From positions 85,795 to 149,794 of the forward strand of contig OMWK01000008.1 of assembly GCA_900314745.1 (NCBI GenBank): 64,000 nt of DNA, given 5' to 3'. Made by a program: the position numbers and the translations under genes. How positions within the stretch are numbered: position 1 is the first letter of the stretch; the number at the start of each line of letters is the position of its first letter. This DNA is from an uncultured Eubacteriales bacterium. GTDB lineage: Bacteria; Bacillota; Clostridia; Saccharofermentanales; Saccharofermentanaceae. The notes under the pieces were generated by a model. That model did no database searches and was not told the DNA's origin. It was given only the letters and a program-made list of their open reading frames with translations. Positions 46,357 through 54,564 of this stretch are shown here, piece by piece.

Positions 46357-47568
46357 TTACTTCTCCAAAGCTTCCGGAGCGGTGCCGGTCTTAAGTTCCG
46401 GCTCCTTCTTCATTATGTTCGCGAGTATCCTCGACAGGAATGCCTTGAACCTCTTGTCGAAGCCGAAGACCTTAAATACATCGAGGATGATGATGAATAC
46501 GACGGGTCCGAGAAGGAAGCCGATGGCCCCCCAGATGTATACGCCGAGAGCCATTGAGATCAGCATGAGAAGAGGGTGGAGATGCAGTGACTTGCCGACG
46601 ACAGCAGGCTCGAGGAACCTTCTTATTACTGTCATTATCGCCATTGCTATGATTATAATTACGGCTCCCGTGTAATTGCCGTGGAGTACTAAGTAAACGA
46701 TGACGGGCAGCATGGTAGCCGAGATTCCGAGAACGGGGAGGAAGTCGAGTACTGCCGTGATGAGCGCGAGCACGATGGCGTAGTCAACACCTGCGAGACA
46801 GAATGCGATCCAGGACTCGGCCATCGTAACGATGAGAAGTAATGTGTATCCGCCCAATGCCCTGAAAAGCGTGCCTGACAGGTTGTTTACGAGCTCGAGC
46901 GATGTTCTTCTGAAGGACTGGTTCGGAACGTTCTTCATGTATGCCCGAAGAACGTTGGGGCCGTCGCTTAAGAAATAGTAGCCGCTCATGAATACGCTAA
47001 TTACGACGAAGATGCCGTAGGGGATGTTGCCTACTATGCTCCAGACCGAAGACACGGCCGTGCTGATTAAGTCGGGGATTTTGCTGACAAATTCGCTCTG
47101 GCTGCCCTCGAAGTACTCCGCGATCTTGGCGACGACGGAATCCTTGAGAAGACCGTTGTTGCTCTCCGCGAACTGCCAGATGAATGCGCTGAACTTCTCG
47201 GGGTCGGAAATGACGACGACCAGCTTGGAGATCGCGGTGAAAGCCTTGGAGCCCTGCACTACGAGGTTGAACACGGCGAAGATGACTATGATTACTACGA
47301 TGGCGACGAGGATGGTGTACATGGTGACCTCGATGCGCCTCTTCTTCTTGGCATTGAAGCCCGGGCGTCTCGACCTCATCCTTACGAAAGGTCTCGACAT
47401 GGCGTGCGCGGTCCTCGCGAGGAGGAAGCCTATCAGGAACGGTACGAGCACCGATACTACCCTGGTCGCGAAGAACAGGAGCAGCCCGGTGACAGCTGCT
47501 ATCAGGACATACTTGATTATGCTCATCACCGTCGCGCGGTCTTTTACGTATCTCTCGGTGTCGTTCAC
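46357..47568 (-). CDS. AI-2E family transporter-like membrane protein
   Basis: A 403-aa membrane protein with about eight helices in the AI-2E/PerM/YtvI pattern: two N-terminal helices (VLIAAVTGLLLFFATRVVSVLV), an amphipathic middle section, then LFRALGGYTLLLIVTMAESWIAF, VLDFLPVLGISATMLPVIVYL and the closing ALGVYIWGAIGFLLGPVVFIIILDVF. Members export small molecules or work as Na+/H+ antiporters, and the substrate here is open. It is the last gene of a reverse operon and overlaps the gene before it by four bases. Confidence 0.88.
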   Translation of the reverse strand: MNDTERYVKDRATVMSIIKYVLIAAVTGLLLFFATRVVSVLVPFLIGFLLARTAHAMSRPFVRMRSRRPGFNAKKKRRIEVTMYTILVAIVVIIVIFAVFNLVVQGSKAFTAISKLVVVISDPEKFSAFIWQFAESNNGLLKDSVVAKIAEYFEGSQSEFVSKIPDLISTAVSSVWSIVGNIPYGIFVVISVFMSGYYFLSDGPNVLRAYMKNVPNQSFRRTSLELVNNLSGTLFRALGGYTLLLIVTMAESWIAFCLAGVDYAIVLALITAVLDFLPVLGISATMLPVIVYLVLHGNYTGAVIIIIAMAIMTVIRRFLEPAVVGKSLHLHPLLMLISMALGVYIWGAIGFLLGPVVFIIILDVFKVFGFDKRFKAFLSRILANIMKKEPELKTGTAPEALEK

Positions 47569-48563
47569 AGGTAAACTCCTCTAAATATAAGTATCCAGAT
47601 GGTTATGAACACTGCCATTATCAGTATCAGTGACAGGTTGATGCTCTTGTCGAAAGGGGGCAGGATCTCGTCGTCCTCGGCGCCCGTTACCTCGTGCCTT
47701 ACCGAGATCGCGAATGAATCGAGCACTCTTATGAAGAACAGGATCAGTACCATGCCCATGAAGAACGCCGGCAGCGACGAGTAGAAATAGGTCGAGCCGA
47801 TGTCTGCGTGCGTCTGCACCGAGAAGATATCGATCCTCGCCATGGCCTCGGGGAGGTATAGTTCGGTGAGCTTCGTGGAAATGAGGCACAGCATGGGCGC
47901 CCACATGTTGTAGATGCGGGACCTTAAGTAGCAGCACCAAACGCCCGTCACGATGAGGGCGAGCACTGCCGTGAAATCCATCTCGAAAAGAGTATAGAAC
48001 AGCGTCACGACCACGAATGCCTTGACCTTGTCCGTGCTTTTGAATCTCGTATAAAGCAGGCCGAAGAAGAATATGGCTGCTCCGAATGAGGGAACCAGAA
48101 TGTCGCTTACTATAGTAAGGATGGTCTCATATGAGGATGAGGGTTCGGAGTGGAAGAATACCGGGAATACTGAAGATCCCGTGAATCTTAGAACCAGCCA
48201 CGCCATCATGTTGTAAAGCGGAAGCCTGATCATTACGAGCGGGATTCCCGATAAGAATGCGAGGAACAAGGTTCCGACTCCCGTGAAATGGCCTATCGGG
48301 CGGTCCTCGATGCCCCTCGCGCAGAATACCGCGGGGAATACGAGTGCGAGAACCGTTCCGAATATCATGAGAAATGAGCATCCGGTGATGGTGGTTGCGG
48401 GGAACGGAAGATCCGGGTCCTTAAGAATGCACCTTAAGATGAAGAGCACGGCTGTCCCTAAGGACATTATCATCAGGGGCCAGCCCCATGTCATGACGCG
48501 GGGCCTTCCGAAATTGTGCTTGATTATGGCTGCGGGATCCGAATTGTGACTGTTCACGCTCAT
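47565..48563 (-). CDS. Membrane protein resembling a CPBP protease without catalytic residues
   Basis: A 332-aa protein with about eight to nine hydrophobic segments. The section at ~165-245 aligns by eye with the CPBP (Abi/Rce1) core. Where active members have EExxxR, this has DILVPSFGAAIFFFGLLYTR. Where they have FxxxH, this has FYTLFEMD (Glu in place of His). Where they have a last HxxxN, this has LCLISTKL (Ser in place of His). The fold may be kept and the protease activity lost. The match is a personal reading, and a generic multi-pass protein is the alternative. It lies two bases after the prepilin peptidase gene. Confidence 0.5.
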   Translation of the reverse strand: MSVNSHNSDPAAIIKHNFGRPRVMTWGWPLMIMSLGTAVLFILRCILKDPDLPFPATTITGCSFLMIFGTVLALVFPAVFCARGIEDRPIGHFTGVGTLFLAFLSGIPLVMIRLPLYNMMAWLVLRFTGSSVFPVFFHSEPSSSYETILTIVSDILVPSFGAAIFFFGLLYTRFKSTDKVKAFVVVTLFYTLFEMDFTAVLALIVTGVWCCYLRSRIYNMWAPMLCLISTKLTELYLPEAMARIDIFSVQTHADIGSTYFYSSLPAFFMGMVLILFFIRVLDSFAISVRHEVTGAEDDEILPPFDKSINLSLILIMAVFITIWILIFRGVYL

Positions 48564-48564
48564 C

Positions 48565-49452
48565 TTAGAAAGTAAGCCCGAACAAAGTGATTGTCTCGAT
48601 CATGTAGTTATAGAACACGGGCTCGAGAGCCATGTAAACTGCGGCTCCGAGTGCGAGGAAAGGTCCGAATGCGATGTAGTCCGGGTCCTCTGAGAAGTGG
48701 ACCTGAGCCTTGCGCATTGCGATCTCCTGTCTCTTCGCGCCCTTGTCCTCGGCCTGTTCGATCTCGCGCTTCTCGGAAGCCTTGCGAGCGTATTTCCTAA
48801 TAAGAAGCGGAACTGCGAAGAAGACCGCGACCAGAATTCCAACGTAGATCGTTATTATGAGTCCGTAGCAGCCTACGATGAGACCGCATGCGGCAAGAAG
48901 CTTCATGTCGCCCTGCCCCATGCCTTCCTTGCCGAGGAAGGAGATGCTTATGAAGTTGATGAGGAAGAGCACACCGCCGCCTACGAGAGCCGCGATAACC
49001 CTGTTAAGAAGCGGAACATACCATGCTGCCTGCTCAGAGAACCAGATGTCGCGCTCGAAGAAGTCGCCTATGAGCGCGAAGAAGCCGATGCAGGCAAGGG
49101 CGATGGAGCACTCGTCGGGGATTATGCGGTTAAGCCTGTCCGACATCATTACGATGACGATGATGGGCGTTGCCATCAGTATCGTGAGGATATGGAAGAT
49201 CTTCGGGGGTGCCACGTACGCCTCGAAGCAGAACACAACGAAAAGCGTATAGACGAAGGCGCAGAAGAGTGCCGACAGCACGCCGTGTGGAATGAGCTTC
49301 ATTCTCTTGCTCAAACGGAAATCCGGGTCCGTCTCCTTGACTCCGTAGTCCTGAAGCCACTTCTCGGGGATCTTGGCGAAGACAAAAGTCTGAAGATAGC
49401 CCACAAGAGCCCCGCATAACGCTGCAACCATCACAGCAACCCAGAAATTCAT
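48565..49452 (-). CDS. A24-family prepilin peptidase-like protein
   Basis: A 295-aa membrane aspartic protease. The two aspartates are in NRIIPDECSIALACIGFF and GKEGMGQGDMKLLAACGLIVG (GxGD). It lacks the N-terminal cysteine-rich methyltransferase part of PilD and instead starts with a helix, a charged loop (KIPEKWLQDYGVKETDPDFR) and another helix. A long basic loop (KYARKASEKREIEQAEDKGAKR) follows the active site. A24 enzymes cut type IV prepilins or related substrates, but no pilin or secretion genes are in the window. It is first in its operon, with a promoter at 49490-49518. Confidence 0.85.
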   Translation of the reverse strand: MNFWVAVMVAALCGALVGYLQTFVFAKIPEKWLQDYGVKETDPDFRLSKRMKLIPHGVLSALFCAFVYTLFVVFCFEAYVAPPKIFHILTILMATPIIVIVMMSDRLNRIIPDECSIALACIGFFALIGDFFERDIWFSEQAAWYVPLLNRVIAALVGGGVLFLINFISISFLGKEGMGQGDMKLLAACGLIVGCYGLIITIYVGILVAVFFAVPLLIRKYARKASEKREIEQAEDKGAKRQEIAMRKAQVHFSEDPDYIAFGPFLALGAAVYMALEPVFYNYMIETITLFGLTF

Positions 49453-49489
49453 TAGATATGACCGCCTTGTCTTATATACATATTAATAA

Positions 49490-49518
49490 AGTTTAATATA
49501 GCGGCACCCGATTATCAA
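49490..49518 (-). promoter_or_regulatory. Promoter of the prepilin peptidase operon
   Basis: Reverse strand: TTGATA (49518-49513), 17 bases, TAAACT (49495-49490). The -10 matches four of six. AAGGCGG lies before the ATG at 49452. Confidence 0.5.
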
Positions 49519-49564
49519 GAATTTGTGGGTTTTATATAATTCACACTTTAGTCATTTGTTCAAA

Positions 49565-49593
49565 TTGACCTGTCAGCCTGTTTTCGTTAAAAT
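49565..49593 (+). promoter_or_regulatory. Promoter of glgP
   Basis: TTGACC (49565-49570), 17 bases, TAAAAT (49588-49593). The short leader holds AGGAGG before ATG 49623. Confidence 0.8.
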
Positions 49594-49622
49594 TACATGG
49601 AGTTTTATTTAGGAGGGTCATT

Positions 49623-52010
49623 ATGGCCAAGAATATAACAGCTAAGTTGCTTGAAGAGAAGATGCAGGCTCATATGAGAGCCAGCACGGGACTTCCCCTT
49701 GAAGAAGCTACGCCTTCCGATTACTGGGAAGCACTGTCAAAGACTGTAGTAGAACTCATTTCTGATGATTTTCTAGCTACCAGAAGAACGTATCTGCCCG
49801 AGAGACAGGCTCACTACCTTTCAGCTGAGTTCCTTGAGGGAAGATCACTTCTTAACAACCTCGTTAACCTCGGTATCTATGATCAGGCTAAGGAGGCTAT
49901 GGATAACTTCGGTATGAATCTTACCGACATCCTCGAGGAAGAGACGGATCCTTCACTCGGTAACGGCGGTCTCGGAAGACTTGCAGCATGCTTCATGGAT
50001 TCATGTGCAACGCTCAACCTCCCCGTTGACGGTTACGGAATCCTCTACCGTTACGGACTCTTCCGTCAGCAGATCGAGAACGGTTTCCAGAAGGAATATC
50101 CGGATTCATGGATGGAGAAGGGTTATCCTTTTACACTTCCCAGATACGACAGGAAGGTCAAGGTCCACTACAATGACATGGATGTATGGGCTGTTCCTTA
50201 TGATCTCCCCATCACAGGTTACGGCACTAAGAACATCAACCTTCTGAGACTCTGGAAGGCTGAGCCTGCTCAGGAGTTCGACTTCAATCTCTTCAATTCA
50301 CAGAGATTTGACGACGCCGTTATCGAGAGGAACAGAGTTCAGGACATCTGGAGAGTTCTCTATCCTAACGATTCTTCCTACGACGGTAAGGTTCTCCGTG
50401 TAAGACAGCAGTACTTCTTCGTATCCGCTTCACTGCAGGATATCATCAGGAAGTACAAGAAGGCTCACGGCGACGATCTCCACGATTTTGCTAAGTACAA
50501 TGTAATCCAGCTTAACGATACTCACCCTGTTATCGGTATTCCCGAGCTTATGAGACTTCTCGTTGACGAGAACGGCATCAGATGGGAAGAAGCATGGGAG
50601 ATCACAAAGGATACATTCTGCTACACCAACCACACGGTAATGCAGGAGGCTCTCGAGAGATGGGATATCTCCATCTTCAGATTCCTCTTCCCGAGAATCT
50701 ACGAGATCATCGAGGGTATCAACAACCAGTTCAGAGCTCAGATGTACGAGAATGGCCTGTATTCAGACGTTATCGACAGAATGAGCCCTCTGTCCGACGG
50801 TAAGATCCAGATGGCATGGCTCGCAGTTTACGGTTCTCATTCCGTTAACGGCGTTGCTGCCCTTCACACAGAAATCCTTAAGGCTGAGACACTTAAGGAC
50901 TGGTATCAGATCTACCCTGAGAAGTTCTCCAACAAGACAAACGGTGTAACACCGAGAAGATGGCTCAGAACATGTAATCCTGAGCTCGCAGCTCTCATTA
51001 CTGAGCTTCTCGGTTCCGATCACTGGGTAACACATCTCGACGATCTTAAGAATCTCGAGAAGTTTGCCGACGACGAGAAGGTCCTTAGAAGATTCCTCGA
51101 AGTTAAGAGAGCTCAGAAGGTTGTCCTCGCTGAATACCTCGAGAAGAAGGAAGGCATCAAGCTCAATCCTGATTCCGTTTACGATATTCAGATCAAGAGA
51201 CTCCATGAGTATAAGAGACAGCTTCTTAACGCTATCTATGCTCTTAACCTCTACGACCGCTATAAGGAGAACCCGAAGCTCGATCTTCCTCCGGTAACAA
51301 TTATCTTCGGTGCGAAGGCGGCTCCCGGATACTTCAGGGCAAAGGCTATCATCAAGTTCATCAACGAGATCGCGAAGCTCATCGAGTCTGATCCCAAGGT
51401 CAGCAAGAAGCTCAAGGTCGTATTCGTAGAGAACTACAACGTAAGCAACGGTGAGAAGCTCTTCCCCGCAGCAGACGTATCCGAGCAGATCTCCACAGCA
51501 GGTCTCGAGGCATCGGGTACAGGTAACATGAAGTTCATGATGAACGGTGCCGTAACACTCGGTACAATGGACGGCGCTAACGTCGAGATCGCAGAGTCCG
51601 TCGGCAACGACAACATCTACATCTTCGGCTGCCGCTCACAGGATATGGCTGCAACAAAGGCTTATTACAACCCTCAGTGGCAGTATGAGAACATCCCCGG
51701 CATCAAGAAGGCTCTCGACAGACTTATCGACGGCACATTCAACGATGAGGGAACAGGCATGTTCAGAGACCTCTACAACGGCCTCATCTACGGCGACAAC
51801 TGGCAGCCCGGTGATCCTTACTATGTACTCGGTGACTTCGACGATTACAGGAAGACACGCGACCGTCTGTACAAGGATTACAAGGACGAGCTCGCCTGGG
51901 CTAAGAAGTGCTGGCTCAACATCGCGAACTCCGGCAGGTTCTCCTCAGACCGTACGATCCAGGAGTATGCCGACGATATCTGGAAGATCAAGCCTGTTAA
52001 GATCAAGTAA
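49623..52010 (+). CDS. glgP: Glycogen/starch/alpha-glucan phosphorylase
   Basis: A 795-aa enzyme that releases glucose-1-phosphate from storage glucans. Key motifs are SLGNGGLGRLAACFMDS, NDTHPVIGIPELMR, FSNKTNGVTPRRWL and the PLP site EASGTGNMKFMMNGA with K637. The C-terminus is complete. Codon bias (GCT, ACA, CTC) is that of a highly expressed gene. It is monocistronic: promoter 49565-49593 and terminator 52044-52080. No glgA, glgC or glgB is in the window. Confidence 0.97.
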   Translation: MAKNITAKLLEEKMQAHMRASTGLPLEEATPSDYWEALSKTVVELISDDFLATRRTYLPERQAHYLSAEFLEGRSLLNNLVNLGIYDQAKEAMDNFGMNLTDILEEETDPSLGNGGLGRLAACFMDSCATLNLPVDGYGILYRYGLFRQQIENGFQKEYPDSWMEKGYPFTLPRYDRKVKVHYNDMDVWAVPYDLPITGYGTKNINLLRLWKAEPAQEFDFNLFNSQRFDDAVIERNRVQDIWRVLYPNDSSYDGKVLRVRQQYFFVSASLQDIIRKYKKAHGDDLHDFAKYNVIQLNDTHPVIGIPELMRLLVDENGIRWEEAWEITKDTFCYTNHTVMQEALERWDISIFRFLFPRIYEIIEGINNQFRAQMYENGLYSDVIDRMSPLSDGKIQMAWLAVYGSHSVNGVAALHTEILKAETLKDWYQIYPEKFSNKTNGVTPRRWLRTCNPELAALITELLGSDHWVTHLDDLKNLEKFADDEKVLRRFLEVKRAQKVVLAEYLEKKEGIKLNPDSVYDIQIKRLHEYKRQLLNAIYALNLYDRYKENPKLDLPPVTIIFGAKAAPGYFRAKAIIKFINEIAKLIESDPKVSKKLKVVFVENYNVSNGEKLFPAADVSEQISTAGLEASGTGNMKFMMNGAVTLGTMDGANVEIAESVGNDNIYIFGCRSQDMAATKAYYNPQWQYENIPGIKKALDRLIDGTFNDEGTGMFRDLYNGLIYGDNWQPGDPYYVLGDFDDYRKTRDRLYKDYKDELAWAKKCWLNIANSGRFSSDRTIQEYADDIWKIKPVKIK

Positions 52011-52043
52011 TCTTCCGAATATCCGTAAACACAGTAATATCAA

Positions 52044-52080
52044 GGCTCCGGCGGGGTTTTTCCACCGGAGCCTGTTATTA
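52044..52080 (+). terminator. Terminator of glgP
   Basis: An eight-base-pair stem (GGCTCCGG at 52044-52051, CCGGAGCC at 52065-52072) with a 13-base loop, followed by TGTTATTAATTTTT. It lies 33 bases after the stop. Confidence 0.85.
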
Positions 52081-52255
52081 ATTTTTGCAATAAAACAACC
52101 TCGGGAGCAAGAATATTTGTTGTTTATGAACAATGCCGGGCTTGTTGTTAAAAACGGCCGTAATGTTATCATTTAATTGTGATTCAGACGAATTGCCGTC
52201 TTTGTCACTCTCATAAAAAATTTGCCCGAACTTTTTATGTTGTTTCTTAGAACAG

Positions 52256-52283
52256 ACCGCTTAACCCGAGCGGTTTGTTTTTC
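52256..52283 (+). terminator. Second terminator-like hairpin upstream of the TA locus
   Basis: ACCGCT (52256-52261) and AGCGGT (52269-52274) with a seven-base loop, followed by TTTGTTTTTC. The region between the glgP terminator and this hairpin (52081-52255) holds no supported gene or promoter, so this may be a backup terminator for glgP or may end an unseen short RNA. Confidence 0.6.
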
Positions 52284-52330
52284 GTTTGTCGGAAATTGTC
52301 GTCATTTGGTAGGTGTTTTCGACAAAAACT

Positions 52331-52371
52331 CCTGATAAGCTTTGATCATAGGGCTTATTGCCTGAATAAGC
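52331..52371 (+). promoter_or_regulatory. Direct/inverted repeats before the TA leader ORF
   Basis: CCTGATAAGC (52331-52340) and CCTGAATAAGC (52361-52371) are near-identical direct repeats. GCTTAT (52353-52358) between them can pair with either ATAAGC. This could be an autoregulatory operator for the HigA-like protein or two mutually exclusive RNA hairpins. No convincing -35/-10 pair was found nearby. Confidence 0.45.
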
Positions 52372-52384
52372 AGAAAGGAGTATT

Positions 52385-52438
52385 ATGAGTGCAAGTGATA
52401 ACTTTTATGTTATCGCCTGCCTGATGTGCTATGTATAA
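52385..52438 (+). CDS. 17-codon leader ORF overlapping the toxin start
   Basis: ATG 52385 follows a strong AAAGGAG (52374-52380) and encodes MSASDNFYVIACLMCYV, ending TAA at 52436-52438. It overlaps the toxin ATG (52431) by eight bases. The toxin start has no ribosome site of its own, so translation of this short frame may feed the toxin. The peptide ends in hydrophobic and cysteine residues. No homologue is known to me. Confidence 0.5.
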   Translation: MSASDNFYVIACLMCYV

Positions 52439-52783
52439 GATCGAGCATTATAAGACAGGAGCCGGCAAAGATCTTATTAAGGATTACATTGACGAAGCTT
52501 CTAGGAAGTATGGGATAAGAGAGGTCGCATTAATCCGCGCGGCTGTCATGCTGCTGAGAAACCACGGTTTTGATGCGAATCGATACAAAAGCAGCTAATA
52601 AAAAAGCTGGAGAGCGGCTTGTATGAGTTGAGACCGGGAAGCAACAGGATACTGTTCTTCTTCTATGACGGGGAACGATTCGTCTTACTGCATGGTTTTC
52701 GCAAGAAGACTCAGAAGACACCGAGGCATGAGATTGATACAGCCAGGGCTCAAATGGATGAGTATATCAGGAGGAATAAATGA
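52431..52783 (+). pseudogene. HigB/RelE-type toxin (phage Gp49-like) with a one-base frameshift
   Basis: Frame one from ATG 52431 reads MYKIEHYKTGAGKDLIKDYI and continues to NRYKSS, then stops. Moving back one base in the A-run at 52587-52590 restores a continuous product: QLIKKLESGLYELRP, RILFFFYDGERFVLLHGF, then KKTQKTPRHEIDTARAQMDE, ending at TGA 52781-52783. That product is 117 aa, the normal length of HigB-like RNases, and has the family's hallmark LLHGFxKKTQKTP. The span is one base short of a whole number of codons, so one A seems to be missing. The defect could be a real mutation, a sequencing error or a -1 slippage site. Its end overlaps the antitoxin start (ATGA). Confidence 0.8.
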
Positions 52784-53124
52784 AAACAGCATATTTTGAT
52801 GATGCCTGGGAAGAATTAAAAAATCAGGATAATGAGTCTCAGCTTACTTACGGTACTGCAGAGGAGGTAGCGCGTATTATAGTCGAGTTGATAGAAGCGC
52901 GCGTCGAAAGAGGATACTCACAGAGAGATCTCGCAGGATTGTGCGGGATAAAGCAGTCCGCTATAGCAAGAATGGAATCTCTTAAGACCATTCCCAGACT
53001 TGATACGGTCATAAGAGTCGCCGGAGCAATGGGAATAACTATAGTCCTAAGTAATCCTCCGATAAAGAAGAAACAAGCCAAGATAGATAACTTGCGACTT
53101 GCTGATTCGGCACAAGAGATGTGA
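52780..53124 (+). CDS. HigA-like XRE-family antitoxin
   Basis: A 114-aa protein with ATG 52780, after AGGAGG in the end of the toxin frame. A helix-turn-helix lies at ~45-90 (RGYSQRDLAGLCGIKQSAIARMES, then DTVIRVAGAMGITIVLS), typical of XRE/HigA antitoxins. Toxin-first order with a four-base overlap is the HigBA arrangement. It should bind the toxin and repress the operon. Lys-rich residues follow the domain. It appears intact although the toxin is frameshifted. Confidence 0.85.
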   Translation: MKTAYFDDAWEELKNQDNESQLTYGTAEEVARIIVELIEARVERGYSQRDLAGLCGIKQSAIARMESLKTIPRLDTVIRVAGAMGITIVLSNPPIKKKQAKIDNLRLADSAQEM

Positions 53125-53354
53125 TAAGTCGTCTTTATTCTAGCGATTTGGAAGTATGAAGTATTTTTTCAAAATTATAGCCCCCTCGGCTAACTTTGCA
53201 TCGTCTTATAGGTAAAAGGTTATAAAGATCATCAATTACAGGTAGGAAGAGTATTACTATAGTTCATCATTTTGATGACATGCCGTTCAACTCTTTCTAT
53301 GATGAAAGAACTACCGGCAGATCTGAAGTCGAGATCTTCTGGATATAACGCTGC
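53125..53354 (+). other. Gap after the TA locus with no supported gene
   Basis: This AT-rich stretch holds a weak hairpin (TAGCC/GGCTA at 53178-53192) without a T-tract. It also has an open stretch at ~53260-53346 reading VHHFDDMPFNSFYDERTTGR before a stop. That could be a remnant of a coding sequence, but it lacks a start with a ribosome site and I cannot name it. Confidence 0.3.
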
Positions 53355-54227
53355 TTAAGAATACACCTCGATCACATTAACTTCGGGTCTGGCGCCGATG
53401 CGAAAGGGCAGAAATACGCAGCCTATGCCCTTGGAGATGAAGAGTTTGACCCCGTTTATGTCGTGAAGCCCTGATATTATGCCCTTGTACGGCAGCTCAT
53501 CGTGCCTTAGTACAAACTCCCAGCCGAAGGGCGTCCTTATCTGGCCGCCGTGTATGTGGCCTGAGATCATGGCGTCTACCCTGTAGGGAAGCTCAGGCGG
53601 CAAATGCAGCACGTGATCGGGGTTGTGGGACAGGAGAATGTAGGAACTGTACTCTATGCCCGCAGAAGGCGCAGGAGGCGTCATCCAGACGCGGTGCTTC
53701 CTTCCTGTATCCTTCACCCCCGCGAAAGCGATATAGCGTGCATCACGGCGCGACTTTAAGTACCGTATGCATCCGTCCATGTTGTCAAAATTAAACATGC
53801 CTATCTCTTCGGGCGGCACTTCCGTGTCGTGATTGCCCGTAACGGCCATATAGGGGATCCCGAGCTCCTTCAGAACATCTCCTATGGCATTGAGGTAATC
53901 AAGGCTCTTCAGAGCGTGATGACGCCCCTCTGAGATGTCTCCGCCGAATATTACCGCATCGAGTCCTCCTGACGCATGCTCGCGCCTTATGACGCTGATC
54001 ACGCGCTTTGAGGAGATGGGGCACATCTCCCTGTGAAGATCGCTGAAGTACATAATTCTAAGATCGGGTCCGTCATTGGAACCGTCCGGGGAGCTGCCGT
54101 CAGAATCCCCGAGTATTAACTTATCATGAGTAACCTTAAGCATGGCTGCTTCTATCAGCCCCCAGATCATGAGTATAGCTCCGACGGCGATTATCGAAGT
54201 CAGGATGATCAGAACGGTAATTCTCAT
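53355..54227 (-). CDS. Membrane-anchored calcineurin-like metallophosphoesterase
   Basis: A 290-aa enzyme with an N-terminal helix (VLIILTSIIAVGAILMIWGLI). Metal ligands lie in order: YFSDLHREM, FGGDISEG, VTGNHDTE, LLSHNPDHV and SGHIHGGQI. This is the YaeI/YkuE-like group of membrane-associated phosphoesterases, some of which act on lipid A precursors or nucleotides. The actual substrate is unknown. It is divergent from ydbC, and AT-rich promoter-like TATAAT sequences lie between. Confidence 0.9.
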   Translation of the reverse strand: MRITVLIILTSIIAVGAILMIWGLIEAAMLKVTHDKLILGDSDGSSPDGSNDGPDLRIMYFSDLHREMCPISSKRVISVIRREHASGGLDAVIFGGDISEGRHHALKSLDYLNAIGDVLKELGIPYMAVTGNHDTEVPPEEIGMFNFDNMDGCIRYLKSRRDARYIAFAGVKDTGRKHRVWMTPPAPSAGIEYSSYILLSHNPDHVLHLPPELPYRVDAMISGHIHGGQIRTPFGWEFVLRHDELPYKGIISGLHDINGVKLFISKGIGCVFLPFRIGARPEVNVIEVYS

Positions 54228-54318
54228 ATATTCTTAATTTTCTTCTTTTTATTATAATACTTTTATTATATAATACGTGATAAATCGCATTAATTTGTCA
54301 TCAAGGGGGACGTAATTT

Positions 54319-54561
54319 ATGCCTAAGACAGAGATTAAGTATGAGATCATCAAGACGATCGGCGTTCTTGCCACCAACAAGTCCGGCTGGAAGAGAGAAG
54401 CCAACATCGTTAAGTGGAACGACGGCAAGGCTAAGCTCGACATCAGAGACTGGGGCCCGGACCATGAGAAGGTAGGTAAGGGCATCTCCCTTAACAGCGA
54501 GGAAGTAGCTATCCTTAAGGCTCTCCTCGAGGATTACGATCCGGAAGAAGCAGAGGCTTAA
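54319..54561 (+). CDS. YdbC/PC4-like single-stranded-DNA binding protein
   Basis: An 80-aa protein: IKYEIIKTIGVLATNKSGWKREANIVKWNDGKAKLDIRDWGPDHEKVGKGISL fits the bacterial YdbC family, which shares the PC4 fold with eukaryotic transcription cofactors and binds single-stranded DNA or RNA. AAGGGGG precedes ATG 54319. A TATAAT at 54269-54274 is a likely -10. The next gene starts four bases after its stop. Confidence 0.88.
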   Translation: MPKTEIKYEIIKTIGVLATNKSGWKREANIVKWNDGKAKLDIRDWGPDHEKVGKGISLNSEEVAILKALLEDYDPEEAEA

Positions 54562-54564
54562 TAA

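Noticed and set aside
46374..46410. Terminator for the U32 gene inside the convergent AI-2E gene
   Set aside because: The stem has a mismatch in its lower part, and the following T-run is interrupted, so the evidence is too weak.
48697..49419. Forward open frame opposite the prepilin peptidase gene
   Set aside because: Its peptide is a charged shadow of the A24 gene, with no ribosome site.
52585..52592. Programmed -1 frameshift site in the toxin
   Set aside because: The heptamer does not fit a typical X XXY YYZ slippery site, and no following pseudoknot was recognised. A one-base deletion is simpler, though reads should decide.
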